DNA of 64,000 nt from Ophiocordyceps camponoti-saundersi (nom. inval.) (Eukaryota > Ascomycota > Sordariomycetes > Hypocreales > Ophiocordycipitaceae). Location of the stretch: positions 62,001-126,000 of the forward strand of contig PDHQ01000080.1 of NCBI GenBank assembly GCA_003339415.1. Reading direction: 5' to 3'. The position numbers and the translations under genes are program-made. Numbering within the stretch: position 1 is the stretch's first letter; each line of letters begins with the position of its first letter. Below are positions 63,604 through 64,000 of the stretch, piece by piece. The notes under the pieces were generated by a model that was given only the letters and a program-made list of their open reading frames with translations, had not been told where the DNA came from and did not search any database.

Positions 63604-64000
63604 TTTAAAGATAATAGATTAGTAAAACCGTAGAAGGTAGTGCTATCTAATTCTTTAGTAAAGATATTTACTATATTATCCTTACTTTTAGTATAATAAA
63701 TATTTATAAGCTTATTTTTTAAGTTTTATTTTAAATAGAAATAAGTTAGGTTAATATATTTTAACCTTTTATAAAATTTAAGATTTTCTACTAGCCTTAA
63801 AGCTATAATATTATCTATTAATAAATAAGGTATTATAGTAAGTATTTTAATATTTAAGCTATTATTTATTAATAAAAATAGCTTATTAAGGTATAAGGCT
63901 TTTTTATTAGCCTCCCTTAGACTTATAAACTTAGCCTCGTAGCTACTAAGTACTATAGCTTTTTATTTAGTATAAGATTAGCTTATAATATTATTATATA
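63604..64000 (-). pseudogene. Copia pol relic of copy 2 (RNase H end), partial
   Basis: C-terminal RNase H part of pol on the minus strand, ending near 63,610 at the position equivalent to 54,935 of copy 1. It shows the mutated 'DIFTKxL' word near 63,650-63,672 and is cut by the window edge. Stops are RIP-type. Confidence 0.8.

Larger units (their letters stand above)
62703..64000 (-). mobile_element. Ty1/copia copy 2, 3' end, runs off the window
   Basis: Reverse-oriented second copy of the element at 49,745-55,833: its 3' LTR (62,703-63,377), then the polypurine tract (GGGAGGC on the minus strand, 63,378-63,384), then internal sequence matching 54,300-55,150 of copy 1 in reverse. It inserted into the ORF2 relic of X6. 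The left flank is AAATA (62,698-62,702); the matching right flank lies outside. Confidence 0.92.

Overview
This window is a transposon graveyard from a filamentous ascomycete (Pezizomycotina inferred; species not identifiable). The base composition is very AT-rich and almost devoid of CA and TG dinucleotides on either strand, while CG, CC and GG remain common. Loss of CpA/TpG with gain of TpA is the signature of repeat-induced point mutation (RIP), here close to exhaustion. Because ATG contains TG, start codons are nearly absent, CAA/CAG/TGG codons have become TAA/TAG, and no intact protein-coding gene was found. All coding calls below are RIP-killed relics recognised from residual protein motifs.

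Layout. Left part (1-30,228): nested copies of one Tad-like LINE, here called X (about 7.3 kb; ORF1 with a CCHC knuckle, ORF2 with a reverse transcriptase FVDD motif, a C-rich 3' region and a (TAAA)n tail). X1 and X2 lie on the minus strand. X2 was interrupted by X3 (6,618-14,833) and X4 (14,869-29,448), both on the plus strand and each flanked by a 14-bp target duplication. X3 carries a 950-bp inverted-repeat DNA element (8,534-9,483). X4 carries a 6.7-kb unclassified element Y (17,882-24,588), an almost RIP-free solo LTR (26,774-27,074) and a long TTA repeat broken by an assembly gap (N, 27,992-28,064).

Right part (30,229-64,000): about 7 kb of unrecognised, heavily mutated sequence ('H') split by a miniature LTR element (32,974-33,839), a Ty3/gypsy element with chromodomain (36,799-46,963), two copies of an unknown 1.87-kb element E (47,120-48,991 and 55,946-57,823), and a Ty1/copia element (49,745-55,833). 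A further LINE copy, X6 (from 58,149), is cut by a second copia copy on the minus strand (62,703 to beyond the window).

Nearly every insertion boundary can be fixed by a target-site duplication, so the order of events can be read: the Xs and H are old hosts; the LTR, E and hAT-like elements came later; the solo LTR at 26.8 kb arrived after RIP had stopped acting on its surroundings. No tRNA, rRNA, CRISPR array, cellular gene or active operon was recognised. AT-rich RIP blocks of this kind form constitutive heterochromatin, sometimes centromeric, but nothing here decides that.
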